This document shows, piece after piece, positions 1 through 8,611 of a stretch of DNA of 64,000 nucleotides (positions are counted from its first letter, which is position 1; every line of letters begins with the position of its first letter). Made by a program: the position numbers and the translations under genes. The DNA comes from Ferruginibacter lapsinanis (GTDB lineage Bacteria > Bacteroidota > Bacteroidia > Chitinophagales > Chitinophagaceae), in the NCBI RefSeq assembly GCF_020783315.1, contig NZ_CP086063.1:1302001-1366000 (forward strand). The letters are read 5' to 3'. Under the pieces are notes generated by a model. That model was not told where the DNA came from. It worked only from the letters and a program-made list of their open reading frames with translations, and ran no database searches.

Positions 1-591
1 AACCTCTTTTGGGCCATGCACACCCGTTACCAAGGTCTTTTCAATATCAGCAGTACGGCTTGGTCCACTGGCAAATGTGATCAATGATGGAATATTTCCG
101 TTGTATTTTTCTTTAATGGCTTGTAGGGCATCTTTAATATCAAACACCAATTGATTGGTATAGGCGATGCAAATATGTATTGGTGCATATACGCTGGTGG
201 TACGACCGCTCTGTTCAGCAGCGCTCATTACTATAGTACCTGTCCGGGCTACTAAATATTCACAACCGGTAATGGATGCATGACAGGTTTCTAAATTGAT
301 GGTATTGCTGTATTGTTCACTCCATCTGTCTTCTTTACAATAAATTTTTGTCCATTCTTTTTTAGTGACTAAATGTTGTAATTGCTCCGCAAGATCTTTT
401 TCATCTAAACAAAAAACAAACTTGCCTTGGAGTTTAGTAAACTCCTGTGCAAATACAACTTCTAACTCATCTGTAGGAGCAGTGAAAACTGAGGCATTGC
501 CTTCGCTTTGGGGAAAAGGCAAAGGCACCGGGTTACTCAGTGCCTGCCTTATCTTTTTTAATATGTTTTCTTTTGCCGCCGAAACTTGCAT
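1..591 (-). CDS. lutC: LUD-domain protein, LutC/YkgG type (3' end cut by window edge)
   Basis: The reverse strand reads 197 codons from an ATG at 591 to the window edge, so only the last few residues are missing if it has the family's usual length of about 200. The LUD core is clear: VARTGTIVMS, then R-T-T-S-V-Y-AP-IHI, the FASGPSRTADIE block and the terminal HGPKEV motif. LutC is the small non-Fe-S subunit of the LutABC L-lactate oxidation system, but many stand-alone LUD proteins are uncharacterised. It starts 8 bp after the ftsH stop, so co-transcription with rsfS-ftsH is likely. The Fe-S partner lutB lies 28 kb away at 28868-30247, and no lutA is in the window. Confidence 0.85.
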   Translation of the reverse strand, partial: MQVSAAKENILKKIRQALSNPVPLPFPQSEGNASVFTAPTDELEVVFAQEFTKLQGKFVFCLDEKDLAEQLQHLVTKKEWTKIYCKEDRWSEQYSNTINLETCHASITGCEYLVARTGTIVMSAAEQSGRTTSVYAPIHICIAYTNQLVFDIKDALQAIKEKYNGNIPSLITFASGPSRTADIEKTLVTGVHGPKEV

Positions 592-599
592 GTTGCCAA

Positions 600-2690
600 T
601 TAAATTTGTGGAGGATGAACTTCGTTTTCAGGAAGATCTGTTGGGGGTGTTTCCGAGATAGCTCCTTTTGCCTCTTCATCAGAAGGAACACCTAAGGTTG
701 TTTTTTCTTCAAATGGCCTTTTGCCTATCAAAGATTCAACATCACTTTTAAACAGCACTTCTTTTCTCAATAATTCTTTCGCTAACAATTCAACATCACC
801 TTTCTTTTCAGTCAATAATTTTTTTGTTCTAATATAAGCCGTCTCTATCAGTTTACGAATCTCTTCATCGATCATCTTGCCGGTTTCTTCACTAAATGGC
901 TTGGTGAAACCATTTTCCTGGTTCGGATCGTAGTAACTGATATTGCCTACTTTTTCGTTCATGCCATATACAGTGATCATACTGTTGGCAATTTTTGTGA
1001 TCTGTTGTAAATCATTGCTTGCGCCGGTGCTGATCTTTCCAAAGAAAATATCTTCGGCAGCTCTACCCCCTAATGTCATACAGATCTGGTCCATCAACTG
1101 ATCAGTGTTATATAAGTATTGTTCTTTAGGAGTGTATTGAGCATAACCCAGTGCCGCACTTCCTCTTGGCACAACCGTTACTTTTAATAGCGGGTACGCA
1201 TGCTCTAAATACCATCCGCAAATGGCATGGCCGGCTTCGTGATACGCAATGATCTCTTTTTCTTCCGGAGAGATGATCTTGTTCTTCTTTTCCAATCCAC
1301 CGATAACTCTATCAATAGCATCCTGGAAATCCTGCATGTCAACCGCCTCTTTATTTTTACGGGCAGCAATCAAAGCCGCTTCATTACAAACGTTAGCAAT
1401 ATCTGCACCGGCAAATCCAGGTGTTTGTTCTGCCAGTTTATGAATATCCAATGTAGTAGATATTTTTATCGGCCCAAGATGCACTTTAAAAATTGCTTCT
1501 CTACCTACCAGATCCGGACGATCGATAGAAATTTGTCTGTCAAATCTTCCCGGACGAAGTAATGCGCTATCCAATACATCAGGTCTGTTAGTAGCCGCAA
1601 GGATGATGATACCTAAGTCAGTACCGAAACCATCCATCTCCACTAATAACTGGTTCAATGTATTTTCTCTTTCATCATTACTCATCATTACATTCTTACC
1701 TCTTGCTCTACCGATCGCATCTATCTCATCAATAAAAATGATACAAGGAGCTTTTTCTCTTGCTTGTTTAAACAGATCTCTCACACGGCTTGCTCCCACA
1801 CCCACAAACATTTCAACAAAATCACTACCACTTAAACTGAAGAAAGGTACTTGAGCTTCACCTGCCACTGCTTTAGCTAATAATGTTTTACCTGTGCCCG
1901 GAGGGCCGATCAACAATGCACCTTTTGGAATTTTACCGCCTAGGGCTGTATATTTTTTAGGGTTTTTTAAGAAGTCAACGATTTCCATTACCTCTACTTT
2001 TGCTTCATCCAAACCAGCTACATCACCAAAGTTGATGTTTACTCTTGATGCTTTGTCGAACAAAGTAGCTTTGGATTTTCCGATGTTGAAAATGCCGCCT
2101 GGTCCGCCACCAGAGCCGCCTGGTCCACCTACCTTACGCATCATCATCACAAACAATAATCCTATTAATAATATAGGTAATAAAGTACTGATGATCTGTC
2201 CAAACAATTCGCCTTCATCATCGGGTCTGTCTCCAACTTGTTTAACCAGCGGGTTTTTGTCGTAAAAATTCCGCATATCATCAGAGAATGTTTTGTCATC
2301 CACAATGCTGAAATACAATTGCGGCTGATTTAACTTAGTAACCAAGGCAAAATCATTACCCAGTTTCGCTTTATAATAATCTGCTTTTTTAGCAAGACTA
2401 TCTTTATTTAAAAAGACACGTACTATCTTTTTATTACGGATCGTTTTGATATTATCAATATCACCTTGTTTTACAAATTCTGTAAATTTTAACTGATCAG
2501 TTTCGATGCCAGCATTATTTGCACTTCTAAAAAAACTATAAGCCATGATACCTGCAAAGGCAATGGCATAGATCCAATAGATATTGAAACGAGGTTTATT
2601 TTTTTGTTGATCATCTCCACCGCCGAAGGGAGGAGTATTGCCGGGGCCGAATTTTTTGTTTGGGTCCTGCTGGTTATTTTGTTGTGCCAT
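600..2690 (-). CDS. ftsH: ATP-dependent zinc metalloprotease FtsH
   Basis: Membrane-anchored AAA+ protease that degrades misfolded and regulatory membrane proteins. At 696 residues it has the full family architecture. There is a Gln/Asn/Gly-rich cytosolic leader, a first membrane helix near residues 36-53, a periplasmic domain, a second helix near 162-185 and a Gly-rich linker. The AAA module has Walker A GPPGTGKT at 262-269, Walker B IIFIDE near 317-322 and the second region of homology with RPGRFDRQ. The M41 peptidase zinc site is HEAGH at 484-488. It lies 65 bp after rsfS and 8 bp before the LUD gene, in a probable three-gene unit. Nothing is missing. Confidence 0.98.
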   Translation of the reverse strand: MAQQNNQQDPNKKFGPGNTPPFGGGDDQQKNKPRFNIYWIYAIAFAGIMAYSFFRSANNAGIETDQLKFTEFVKQGDIDNIKTIRNKKIVRVFLNKDSLAKKADYYKAKLGNDFALVTKLNQPQLYFSIVDDKTFSDDMRNFYDKNPLVKQVGDRPDDEGELFGQIISTLLPILLIGLLFVMMMRKVGGPGGSGGGPGGIFNIGKSKATLFDKASRVNINFGDVAGLDEAKVEVMEIVDFLKNPKKYTALGGKIPKGALLIGPPGTGKTLLAKAVAGEAQVPFFSLSGSDFVEMFVGVGASRVRDLFKQAREKAPCIIFIDEIDAIGRARGKNVMMSNDERENTLNQLLVEMDGFGTDLGIIILAATNRPDVLDSALLRPGRFDRQISIDRPDLVGREAIFKVHLGPIKISTTLDIHKLAEQTPGFAGADIANVCNEAALIAARKNKEAVDMQDFQDAIDRVIGGLEKKNKIISPEEKEIIAYHEAGHAICGWYLEHAYPLLKVTVVPRGSAALGYAQYTPKEQYLYNTDQLMDQICMTLGGRAAEDIFFGKISTGASNDLQQITKIANSMITVYGMNEKVGNISYYDPNQENGFTKPFSEETGKMIDEEIRKLIETAYIRTKKLLTEKKGDVELLAKELLRKEVLFKSDVESLIGKRPFEEKTTLGVPSDEEAKGAISETPPTDLPENEVHPPQI

Positions 2691-2755
2691 AATTATTTAC
2701 TGTGTGCTGAACGCTGGTTGCTTTTTATTGATTGTTGGATTGATATTATCTTATG

Positions 2756-3163
2756 TTAGCCTTTATGTTCCATCATTGGAGCATCACTCCACATTTCTTC
2801 CAATTGATAAAATTTTCGGATATCAGGCATCATTACGTGTACTACAACATTGACATAATCGATCAATATCCACTGTTGTGCCACTTTACCTTCATGCTTG
2901 AACGGAATTTCTTGTATTTTTTCTTTTACATCCGTTTCAATAAAATCAGCAATAGCTCTTAACTGAGTGCTGTTGGTTGCTTCACAAATGATAAAAAAAT
3001 CGGCAACCGCTTCTGGTATTTTACGCAAATCAAGGCTGATAATATTTTCGCCTTTTTTCTCCTGAATAGCGTTGATAATTGCTTTTACAATTTTGCTATT
3101 TCTCGTTAGCCTGGTAATACTACTTTTTTTTGTATCGGCTGTTTTTAGTGTCGTTTTCTTCAA
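2756..3163 (-). CDS. rsfS: Ribosomal silencing factor RsfS (YbeB/Iojap family)
   Basis: RsfS binds ribosomal protein L14 and blocks joining of the subunits when nutrients are short. The 135-residue product carries the Iojap fold: a helix with KIVKAIINAIQEKKGENI, the strand ISLDLRKI, the ADFFIICEATNSTQLRAIAD block and the conserved WILIDY...VVVHVM..R.FY.LE..W stretch. The only in-frame start that keeps the fold is TTG at 3163. A stop lies two codons upstream and no internal Met precedes the domain, so TTG initiation is inferred. It is followed by ftsH and is divergent from birA. Confidence 0.95.
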   Translation of the reverse strand: MKKTTLKTADTKKSSITRLTRNSKIVKAIINAIQEKKGENIISLDLRKIPEAVADFFIICEATNSTQLRAIADFIETDVKEKIQEIPFKHEGKVAQQWILIDYVNVVVHVMMPDIRKFYQLEEMWSDAPMMEHKG

Positions 3164-3267
3164 ATCCTACGCTGTTTTTAATTTTATTGTTTATATGGAA
3201 ATGACCATATTGATACCTGTTAAACGCAATAATTACTTTTTTGTTTTTTTAAGTAGCTTGCAATTAT

Positions 3268-3275
3268 CAAAAGTA
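3268..3275 (-). promoter_or_regulatory. Bacteroidota-type -7 box upstream of rsfS
   Basis: The minus strand reads TACTTTTG here, an exact match to TAnnTTTG. It would start a transcript near 3261, giving about 100 nt of leader before rsfS. No well-spaced TTG -33 element was found, so the call is moderate. Confidence 0.4.
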
Positions 3276-3300
3276 CTACTTCTTTACCAATCGCTGAATT

Positions 3301-4041
3301 ATGTCGTTTATAACCGGTTCTTTCACAATTTTAGATAGTGTAGATAGTACCAACAACTATGCCATGGCAAAAGCTCATGCAGGAATGGCGAAAAACGGGG
3401 ATAGCTATTTTGCTGTAGAACAGACTGCCGGTAAGGGCCAGAGGGGTAGGCAATGGCAATCAGGAAAAGATCTGAATATAGCGCTCAGTATAGTTATTGA
3501 GCCGCAACAGGTAAAATTGCTGCATCAATTTCATTTGTCGGCTTTGGTTGCATTGGCCGGACGGGACTTTTTTAGTCGGTATGCCGGTGATGAAACGACG
3601 ATAAAATGGCCAAATGATATTTACTGGCGTGACAGAAAGGCAGGGGGAGTGCTGATAGAAAATGTGTTGCGTGGGAATGCTTGGAAATGGTCAATTGTTG
3701 GGATAGGGATCAATATCAACCAATCTGTGTTTGATAGTTCCCTGCAAAATCCGGTTTCACTTAAACAGATTACCGGAAAAGAGTTTGAAATCATTGAATT
3801 GGCCAGGGAGCTGCACCAATTTGTATTGGGGCGGATAAATGCCTATTCTGTAGAGAATTATGATCAAATACTTAATGAATATAATAGTCACTTGTTTCGT
3901 TTAAACGAAAAAGTTAAACTTAAAAGAGAAAACATGGTTTTTGAAACGCAGATCAAAGGGGTTTCTGCCTTTGGGCAATTACTAACTACTGATGTGATGA
4001 ACAACCAATTTGATTTTGGCGAAGTAGAGTGGGTGTTATAA
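3301..4041 (+). CDS. birA: Biotin--[acetyl-CoA-carboxylase] ligase
   Basis: Activates biotin with ATP and attaches it to the biotin carrier domain of carboxylases. The 246-residue protein is a catalytic-domain-only BirA. It shows the STNNYAM substrate motif, the biotinyl-AMP loop GKGQRGRQW near residues 45-53, the KWPNDIY block, the GGVLIE strand, GIGININQ and a short C-terminal beta domain. There is no N-terminal winged helix, so it is not expected to act as a repressor. It starts with ATG and is divergent from rsfS. Its last codons overlap the stop of the convergent HExxH gene by 6 bp. Confidence 0.96.
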   Translation: MSFITGSFTILDSVDSTNNYAMAKAHAGMAKNGDSYFAVEQTAGKGQRGRQWQSGKDLNIALSIVIEPQQVKLLHQFHLSALVALAGRDFFSRYAGDETTIKWPNDIYWRDRKAGGVLIENVLRGNAWKWSIVGIGININQSVFDSSLQNPVSLKQITGKEFEIIELARELHQFVLGRINAYSVENYDQILNEYNSHLFRLNEKVKLKRENMVFETQIKGVSAFGQLLTTDVMNNQFDFGEVEWVL

Positions 4042-4347
4042 TTCTTCGGCGGCCCGGGCTTCTATCTCATATTTATTGTTATAATATCCTTTTCGCAGGC
4101 TTTCCCATAAATATTTTACAATAAAACGGATATAGCCATGTTGTTGAAACTGCCGAACATGGCACAACTCATGTTTCAGCAGTTTGGTATCTTTTAAAAA
4201 ATCCTTCGAAGAAATATTGTGTAGATGGATTGTTTTTCCCAACACGATCGCAACAGATGGTACTTTCAATTTTCTTGCGGCAATTTTTGCTACCCAGGAT
4301 CTTTCTTTTATGGTAAAATGATCAGTTGTCAATTTCTGCCCAGGCAT
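4036..4347 (-). CDS. Small HExxH-containing protein (DUF4157-like), function unknown
   Basis: 103 residues with HELCH near residues 59-63, followed by VRQFQQHG, resembling the metallopeptidase-like motif of DUF4157-type proteins. Neither a signal peptide nor a membrane segment is visible. Only the HExxH helix and its hydrophobic preceding strand (VPSVAIVLGKTIHLHN) are recognisable, so proteolytic activity is unproven. The ATG at 4347 lies inside the end of bcp (26 bp overlap), indicating translational coupling to the peroxiredoxin. The 3' end overlaps convergent birA by 6 bp. Confidence 0.75.
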   Translation of the reverse strand: MPGQKLTTDHFTIKERSWVAKIAARKLKVPSVAIVLGKTIHLHNISSKDFLKDTKLLKHELCHVRQFQQHGYIRFIVKYLWESLRKGYYNNKYEIEARAAEEL

Positions 4348-4795
4348 TTAAGATTTCTTGAGTGTGTTCCTTACTTTTTGGCTTCAAAAATATTTTACGG
4401 ATAACACCCTTTTCATCTATTAAAAATGTGGTGCGATGGAGGCCCATGTAAGTTCTTCCATACATTTGTTTTTCTCCCCATACGCCGTATTTATCAATGA
4501 TATTATGCTCCGGGTCGGCAATTAAAGTAAATGGCAGTTCAAATTTTTCTTCAAATTTTTTGTGCTTTTTTACTTCATCCGGGCTAACTCCCAGCACAAC
4601 AAATCCTTTGGCTTTTAAAAGCCCGAAATTGTCTCTAAGGTTGCATGCCTGAATGGTACAGGTAGGTGTGTTGTCTTCCGGATAAAAATACAGAACGATC
4701 TTTTTACCCTTGTAATCGGCTAAAGAAACCGCTTTTCCATTCTGGTCTTTTTCTTTGAATGCTGGTGCTTTTTGGCCTTCGGTTAAGTGTGTCAT
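4322..4795 (-). CDS. bcp: Thioredoxin-dependent thiol peroxidase, Bcp/PrxQ family
   Basis: Peroxiredoxin that reduces hydroperoxides with electrons from thioredoxin. The 157 residues include the opening LTEGQKAPAF, the strand KIVLYFYPEDNTPTCTIQAC, and the PrxQ Cys pair in CTIQAC: the first is peroxidatic, and the second, five residues on, is the usual resolving Cys. LGVSPD, the FTLIADPEH block and HRTTFLID follow. It starts at ATG 4795. The downstream HExxH gene begins inside its last 26 bp, so the pair forms one transcript. Confidence 0.96.
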   Translation of the reverse strand: MTHLTEGQKAPAFKEKDQNGKAVSLADYKGKKIVLYFYPEDNTPTCTIQACNLRDNFGLLKAKGFVVLGVSPDEVKKHKKFEEKFELPFTLIADPEHNIIDKYGVWGEKQMYGRTYMGLHRTTFLIDEKGVIRKIFLKPKSKEHTQEILNAWAEIDN

Positions 4796-4806
4796 AATAC
4801 CCTAAA

Positions 4807-4818
4807 CCCCTAAAGGGG
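4807..4818. repeat. CCCC-TAAA-GGGG palindrome, intergenic
   Basis: A perfect 4-bp-arm palindrome in the spacer between the M23 gene and bcp. A related CCCC/GGGG palindrome lies in the first codons of the EamA gene near 26665. It has no T-tract on the minus strand, so it is a poor terminator and looks more like a dispersed short repeat. Confidence 0.4.
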
Positions 4819-4922
4819 CTTTCCTTAGAAATTACTCACAGGAAAGAAATTTTCTTTTATGATTGATAAATAATGTTTCTGTTCTGATACTTTTCAGTTC
4901 ACCCTTTATGTGGGAGGCTGTT

Positions 4923-6662
4923 CTATCTCGTAAAGTGATACACCCTTTCTGACCTGTTCCCCACACAATCTTCCACGCTGATCTTTAATTCATGTTCACC
5001 TGGTCCGCAATGTTCATCAAATTTATAAATAAAGGTTTTGCCTTTATCATTGCTGAAACATACCCATTGTCCGTCGATCTCTGCATGAAAATTTTCTAAT
5101 TCTTCTGTATTATCAATAATAACAAATCGGATAGTATAAAGTTTACTCATATCCATACCATCTCTGAATCCAAGGGGAGTAATAGCAGGAGGAGTGTGGT
5201 CTTCTATCAATTGAACATTACCAAATGCCCTGAAACTGGCTTGATACCAGTCACCCTTATCAGGGAATTTTACCGATTCGGCTTTGGCATAATCATCTTT
5301 AGCGCCCCACCAACGGTGCATAACTAATTTATCAGGAGAACTTGTTGTTGTATTCTTTATTCTTATTGGGAACTTGCATTGTACAGGTATATTTCCATTA
5401 TGGAGTAAAAAGATATCACTGCCATCAGCCTGTGGTGTTTCTTTGTATTTAAATCTGATTGAATCATATAAAGCATTTTCCGGCATGTAAAAACCGATCT
5501 TGTCATTTTCAAAAATATTGATAAACCCGGGATGAAATTCTTTCGGGTCATATATTGCTGAAGAGGTTTTTGATTCGTACTGTAAACTACTTCTAACATC
5601 AAATTTTACTTGTGAAGTATTGCCATTAGGGTCCTTTACCACAATTTTAATTTGATGAGTGTTTTCGTCACCAATATTGATCACACCGTCGCCTGTTACA
5701 TCTTTATATATGCCATAAGTATAGCCGGGTAATCTTGATAAATGTTGTACAAAGGGCCCGCCACTACTGCGTAATTTGTAATCTACATGAGCATTTAAAT
5801 ACCTTGTCTCGTCATAACTGATGCTGTCCATTTGAAAGCCGATAACAGCTTCATTATTATCATACAATACGGCTTCGTATATACCATTTTGATTGGTAGA
5901 GCCGGTATATCTGTCATAGGCCGTGATAGCGAAACTTACTTTATCCGTATTTAAAATAAGTGTTGACATGGATGGCATATATATGCCATTTACTTTTTTA
6001 AGTGGATATATCTTCGGAGTTTGTTCATAGGTACTGATACTTCTATCGTAAACGGCTAAACGAAGGATGTCCGGAGGAATATTATCTGCAATTGGGAAAT
6101 CAAATAACAACGGGTTGAGTACTTTGTCTGTTTTGGTGTCTCGTATTTCAAAATGCAGGTGTGGGCCCTGGCTGCCACCGGTATTGCCACTTAATGCTAT
6201 TTGTTGCCCTTGTTCAACTTCAAACATATGTGGAGGAATGTCTATAAAAATTTCCCAGCTTTTTAATTTGTATTGTTGTTCTTTTATATAACGTTGTAAA
6301 GCAGGATAAAAACTGTTTAAATGTGCATACAATGTTGTAAGCCCGTTTGGATGATTCAGATAAATAGCCTGTCCGAATCCCGAAGGTTCAATTTTGATTT
6401 TAGCAATATATCCATTTGCGGCAGCCAACACCGGAATGTTTTCTTTTTGATCTGTTTTGCAATCCAATCCCATATGATAGTGATTGGGCCGTAGTTCTCC
6501 AAAATTTGCAGCCAAAGCTTTTGTCGCCGCTACGGGCCATATAAAATATCCTTTTGGGTAATCTTTGTCGGGGAAAATTTGTGCTGATGCACATACGTAT
6601 AACAATAGCAAAATGAGTATGCAAAATAATTTTTGCAAAAAAGAGGTAATTGATAGATTCAA
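4923..6662 (-). CDS. Secreted M23-family (LytM-type) metalloendopeptidase
   Basis: Probable periplasmic or surface peptidoglycan endopeptidase. The 579-residue precursor opens with a signal peptide ending near CASAQ. The M23 domain lies at about residues 55-190, with zinc ligands in HMGLD (His63, Asp67) and GPHLHFEI (His168/His170), plus the conserved LYAHL His114. The remaining 390 residues look like beta-sandwich domains with no hallmark I recognise. The start appears to be TTG at 6662: no ATG precedes the signal peptide in frame. The gene is followed by bcp across a spacer with a short palindrome. Activity is inferred from intact ligands. Confidence 0.88.
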   Translation of the reverse strand: MNLSITSFLQKLFCILILLLLYVCASAQIFPDKDYPKGYFIWPVAATKALAANFGELRPNHYHMGLDCKTDQKENIPVLAAANGYIAKIKIEPSGFGQAIYLNHPNGLTTLYAHLNSFYPALQRYIKEQQYKLKSWEIFIDIPPHMFEVEQGQQIALSGNTGGSQGPHLHFEIRDTKTDKVLNPLLFDFPIADNIPPDILRLAVYDRSISTYEQTPKIYPLKKVNGIYMPSMSTLILNTDKVSFAITAYDRYTGSTNQNGIYEAVLYDNNEAVIGFQMDSISYDETRYLNAHVDYKLRSSGGPFVQHLSRLPGYTYGIYKDVTGDGVINIGDENTHQIKIVVKDPNGNTSQVKFDVRSSLQYESKTSSAIYDPKEFHPGFINIFENDKIGFYMPENALYDSIRFKYKETPQADGSDIFLLHNGNIPVQCKFPIRIKNTTTSSPDKLVMHRWWGAKDDYAKAESVKFPDKGDWYQASFRAFGNVQLIEDHTPPAITPLGFRDGMDMSKLYTIRFVIIDNTEELENFHAEIDGQWVCFSNDKGKTFIYKFDEHCGPGEHELKISVEDCVGNRSERVYHFTR

Positions 6663-6727
6663 CTCAAATGGGTTTAGTGTTGCAAAAATCGGATTTGCTA
6701 AAGGTAGAGCAAAAAAATATTTATTGG

Positions 6728-7675
6728 TTAATTTCTGAATTCTTGTGATATCATTAACCCATACTCTCCGGCATCTAGTATCCCTATACCTAATCTCCCA
6801 TAGGAAGCATTTAAAATATTAGCCCTGTGGTCAGGAGACAACATGAGTTGTGTATATGCTTTATACAGGTCGTTTGACAGCGCCAGGTTTTCTCCGGCAA
6901 CGGTGTATACTATTTTGGCTTTTTTCATTCGCATGAATGGGTCGATGCCTTCGGGTGTATTATGAGAAAAGTATCCCCTTTCAAGCATATCAGCAGAATG
7001 GTCCAGCGCAACCCTTCTCAAGTCTTTATCATAGGTTAAAAGCCGTAAGTGTTGAAGATGCCGTTCTTTATTAATAATGTCTAACATCAATGCTTCAAGA
7101 TCAGGTCTTTCTTGAAATTTATTTGATTTGAATGGAAGAAGTGTTTCTGTGTGGATCTTTCCGTTGCCGGTAGCAGCAATGTTTTCGTAACTGGTTACTT
7201 TTTGTATTGGAGCGTCAGTATGCCTGTTGGTGATGTTTACCAAAACATCAGAAGCATAGCTCGTTTCTATATCCTTATTAATTGCTTCATTGAGAGAAAG
7301 ATTGGTTGAAGCATGTAAAGAAATGCCGGTCAATACTATTCCAAAAAGTATACCCGGCAAGATACCGCCGAACTTATTGAAATAATTTTTATGTACCTGT
7401 ACAGGAATTGCCTTTTTTAAAAAGGAGAGTAGGAAAGCATACAATACAAGAAAAAAAAGTGCAGGGATTAAAAAAGCGATGAATGGGTTGTACTCAATAT
7501 TAGAGGGGAATAAATTGTTTACATAACCGAGCAGGCTTTGTTTGAGCAATACTCCAAAAAAAATTGCTGCTGTCAGACTGACCATATCAATCAAACAGGA
7601 GATAAATCCTTTTTTGTAACCTAAAAAAATTCCCATGATGATGATCGTCAGGGAAATGATATCGGTATAATTCAT
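6728..7675 (-). CDS. CvpA-like membrane domain fused to a CAP (SCP/PR1) domain
   Basis: The 315-residue protein joins two modules. Residues 1 to about 125 form four hydrophobic helices of CvpA type (YTDIISLTIIIMGIFLGYKKGF opening). Residues about 190-315 form a CAP domain: MLDIINKERHLQHLRLL, the His of LDHSADMLERGYFSHNTPEG, VAGENLA, the SPDHRANILN block and GIGI. The CAP half should lie outside the inner membrane. CvpA proteins support colicin V export and envelope fitness in other bacteria, whereas the CAP role is unknown. It starts at ATG 7675 and is separated from the upstream lipoprotein gene by a strong terminator, so it probably has its own promoter. Confidence 0.85.
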   Translation of the reverse strand: MNYTDIISLTIIIMGIFLGYKKGFISCLIDMVSLTAAIFFGVLLKQSLLGYVNNLFPSNIEYNPFIAFLIPALFFLVLYAFLLSFLKKAIPVQVHKNYFNKFGGILPGILFGIVLTGISLHASTNLSLNEAINKDIETSYASDVLVNITNRHTDAPIQKVTSYENIAATGNGKIHTETLLPFKSNKFQERPDLEALMLDIINKERHLQHLRLLTYDKDLRRVALDHSADMLERGYFSHNTPEGIDPFMRMKKAKIVYTVAGENLALSNDLYKAYTQLMLSPDHRANILNASYGRLGIGILDAGEYGLMISQEFRN

Positions 7676-7709
7676 AGCAACAATTTCATTGGGTTATGGG
7701 TGATTCTAA

Positions 7710-7737
7710 AAAAGCGGAGTGAAACCACTCCGCTTTT
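7710..7737. terminator. Rho-independent terminator after the glycine-zipper lipoprotein gene
   Basis: A 12-bp stem (AAAAGCGGAGTG with its complement) closes a 4-base AAAC loop. On the minus strand the stem runs into T-rich sequence, consistent with ending the 7752-8198 transcript. Confidence 0.85.
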
Positions 7738-7751
7738 GCTCTCTATGTTAT

Positions 7752-8198
7752 CTAGTATCTGCCATCTCTTTTATCTTGCGAACGACCTACACCGTAACCG
7801 ACACCGCCACCAATAATGCCTCCTACTACAGCACCTACTGCACGGTTTCGTTTGTTAACGATTGCACCTACTACGGCACCAGTACCAGCACCGATTGCTG
7901 TACCTTTTGCTGCTTTACTCCAACCTTTTTTCTTAGTGGTTGTAGTTGTTGCAGGGGTTGTATTCGTTGCTGCGGTAGTTTGGGTAGCCACCGGAGCGGC
8001 TGTGGTTTGTTCTTTTACAACTGTTGTTGTTGTGGTTGTTACAGTTTTTGCATCTCTTTCTGCTTTCCATTGTTTAAATGCAGCAGAGTCTTCAGCAGTA
8101 ACGCCTAATACTTTTGTGTCATCAGTGTTAGCGGGTTTGTTGTTTTTACAAGAAACCATTACTACTGCCATTGTTAATATCATTGCAAACTTTTTCAT
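7752..8198 (-). CDS. Glycine-zipper lipoprotein (YMGG-like)
   Basis: The 148-residue precursor has a lipoprotein signal with lipobox VVSC. Next comes an acidic stretch, a long low-complexity Thr/Ala/Val linker and a C-terminal glycine zipper with small-residue repeats (GTAIGAGTGAVVGAIV and AVGAVVGGIIGGGVGYGVG). Such zippers insert in or span membranes in outer-membrane lipoproteins of the SlyB/YMGG kind. The exact role is unknown. It starts at ATG 8198 and is followed directly by a strong terminator, so it is probably monocistronic. The repetitive linker creates long shadow frames on the other strand, which I did not annotate. Confidence 0.8.
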   Translation of the reverse strand: MKKFAMILTMAVVMVSCKNNKPANTDDTKVLGVTAEDSAAFKQWKAERDAKTVTTTTTTVVKEQTTAAPVATQTTAATNTTPATTTTTKKKGWSKAAKGTAIGAGTGAVVGAIVNKRNRAVGAVVGGIIGGGVGYGVGRSQDKRDGRY

Positions 8199-8611
8199 AA
8201 TGTTTAGTTTTTGATTGAAGGAATAACCTAAAGGCCTTTTCTAGTACTATGACTTGAAAATAACGTGCCAGTTAAAGTAGTAAACGTTAAAAAAATGTAA
8301 ACATAGGTATGCCGCGTACTTATCAGACTATGAGATAATCATTTGAGATTGATATTTTTTTTAAATGTTGATAAGAAGTTGTTTTTCGGGCTTTTGTAAA
8401 TTCTTCAGTATTCAATTGTTTTCCTGCTAAAAGTGTAACAAATGCCCCATTATGTGGAAAAAAGTTGAATAGAACGATGCCGTACAAGAGAGTGACACAA
8501 CGATGTTGAATAGTAGTACCACAGCTTGTTCAATAAAATTAAAAAACAAAAATATTTATGGTCTTGAAGCCTTAATTTTGCACCCCGAATAACAACCCCG
8601 TTTTAGACATC
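8199..8611. other. 413-bp divergent intergenic region upstream of the lipoprotein gene and carB
   Basis: No ORF with a credible start was found. It holds the carB -7 box at 8573-8580 and a TTATC/GATAA inverted pair near 8320-8336. I see no obvious pyrimidine attenuator: there is no T-tracted hairpin just before carB. Confidence 0.5.
8573..8580 (+). promoter_or_regulatory. -7 box of the carB promoter
   Basis: TAATTTTG matches TAnnTTTG exactly and would start transcription around 8586, about 25 nt before the carB ATG. No clean TTG -33 element was identified at the expected spacing. Confidence 0.5.

Noticed and set aside
7816-8214. Long plus-strand frame opposite the glycine-zipper lipoprotein gene
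   Set aside because: It mirrors the repetitive Thr/Ala and Gly/Ala codons of the real gene on the other strand, has no signature and no start context.
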